Part shown: positions 6,297-6,460 of the stretch, piece after piece
Layout of the letters: every line of letters begins with the position of its first letter
How positions within the stretch are numbered: position 1 is the stretch's first letter
From: an uncultured Lachnospiraceae bacterium
GTDB lineage: Bacteria > Bacillota > Clostridia > Lachnospirales > Lachnospiraceae
Length of the DNA stretch: 6,460 nt
Direction of reading: 5' to 3'
NCBI GenBank assembly: GCA_910586095.1
Contig: CAJUHQ010000160.1
Span: 1-6,460 of the forward strand
Notes under the pieces: generated by a model
The model's input: the letters and a program-made list of their open reading frames with translations, nothing else
Told to the model about the DNA's origin: nothing
The model's database searches: none
Position numbers and translations under genes: made by a program

Positions 6297-6338
6297 AAAA
6301 ATAGTAGCAGTTTAGCCCAAAATTGCCAAACTGCTACT
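6297..6338 (-). terminator. Intrinsic terminator or attenuator directly upstream of lspA
   Basis: AGTAGCAGTTT (6303-6313) and AAACTGCTACT (6328-6338) form a perfect 11-bp stem, and about three more pairs including a wobble can form inside the loop. On the minus strand the stem is followed by ATTTTTAGG, a good T-tract. It would stop transcription arriving from the right edge. It sits only seven bases before the lspA ribosome binding site, so any lspA promoter must lie inside or beyond it. That makes an attenuator role plausible. Confidence 0.75.
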
Positions 6339-6340
6339 TC

Positions 6341-6460
6341 TCACATGAACTCCCATCTGCCCGCCTTAGCGGGCTCTTCAATCAGGATAGGTGAAATTTT
6401 ATATTTCACATGAACTCCCATCTGCCCGCCTTAGCGGGCTCTTCAATCAGGATAGGTGAA
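6341..6460. repeat. Two identical 55-bp hairpin repeats in tandem
   Basis: The copies at 6341-6395 and 6406-6460 are identical over 55 bp and separated by ATTTTATATT, a period of 65 bp. Each carries a perfect GC-rich hairpin, GCCCGC-CTTA-GCGGGC (6359-6374 and 6424-6439). The ends of a copy are complementary (TCAC at the left, GTGA at the right). The junction forms its own hairpin, GTGAAAT-TTTAT-ATTTCAC (6391-6409). The window ends exactly at the end of copy two, so more copies may follow. The 10-bp spacer is far too short for CRISPR. On the minus strand the hairpin followed by a G-rich stretch and GTTCATG resembles the right ends of IS200/IS605 elements; that assignment is inference from memory. 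Confidence 0.9.

Noticed and set aside
6341..6395. Hammerhead-type ribozyme in the repeat unit
   Set aside because: The minus strand reads CTGATTGA before the GC stem, which recalls the CUGAUGA core, but the required GAAA after the stem is missing.
6186..6413. 75-codon plus-strand frame over the lspA 5' end and first repeat
   Set aside because: It runs antisense to lspA and through a terminator and repeat, has no ribosome binding site, and the second repeat copy is out of frame because the period of 65 is not a multiple of three.
6341..6460. CRISPR array
   Set aside because: The spacer is only 10 bp, the repeat is 55 bp with a strong internal GC hairpin, only two copies are visible, and no cas gene is present.

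Overview
The window looks like chromosomal DNA of a low-GC Gram-positive anaerobe of the class Clostridia, most likely a member of the Lachnospiraceae. This is inferred from the AT-rich spacers, the strong GGAGG-type ribosome binding sites, and the style of the proteins: an Asn-rich, N-terminally anchored HtrA protease, a carbamate kinase with GHDALG in place of the usual GGNAL, and a divergent LspA. No database search was possible, so genus and species are not claimed.

Layout, left to right. Positions 1-88 are a GC-richer edge segment with inverted repeats and no assignable gene. Two genes follow on the minus strand: a GNAT-family N-acetyltransferase (89-622, GTG start) and a PfkB-family sugar kinase of the 2-keto-3-deoxygluconate kinase type (857-1891). 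A long imperfect hairpin with a T-rich tail lies between them and probably terminates the kinase transcript. Upstream of the kinase is an apparent remnant of another minus-strand gene (1946-2080), then about 620 bp of A-rich, G-poor non-coding DNA that holds a short repeated motif. The plus strand then carries an HtrA-like membrane-anchored serine protease (2702-4177), closed by a strong intrinsic terminator, and after a 500-bp gap a carbamate kinase (4677-5609), also followed by a terminator. A convergent minus-strand LspA-family signal peptidase II (5782-6276) follows. Its ribosome binding site sits directly behind a strong intrinsic terminator. The right edge (6341-6460) holds two identical 55-bp repeats, each with a GC-rich hairpin, separated by 10 bp.

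The genes do not form one pathway. Each appears to be its own transcription unit: acetyl transfer, sugar-acid catabolism, envelope protein quality control, carbamoyl phosphate or ATP metabolism, and lipoprotein maturation. HtrA and the signal peptidase both act at the cell envelope but are not co-transcribed. The least ordinary parts are the hairpin repeats at the right edge with the terminator between them and lspA, the repeated motif upstream of htrA, and the gene remnant upstream of the kinase. I do not see a complete novel multi-gene system.
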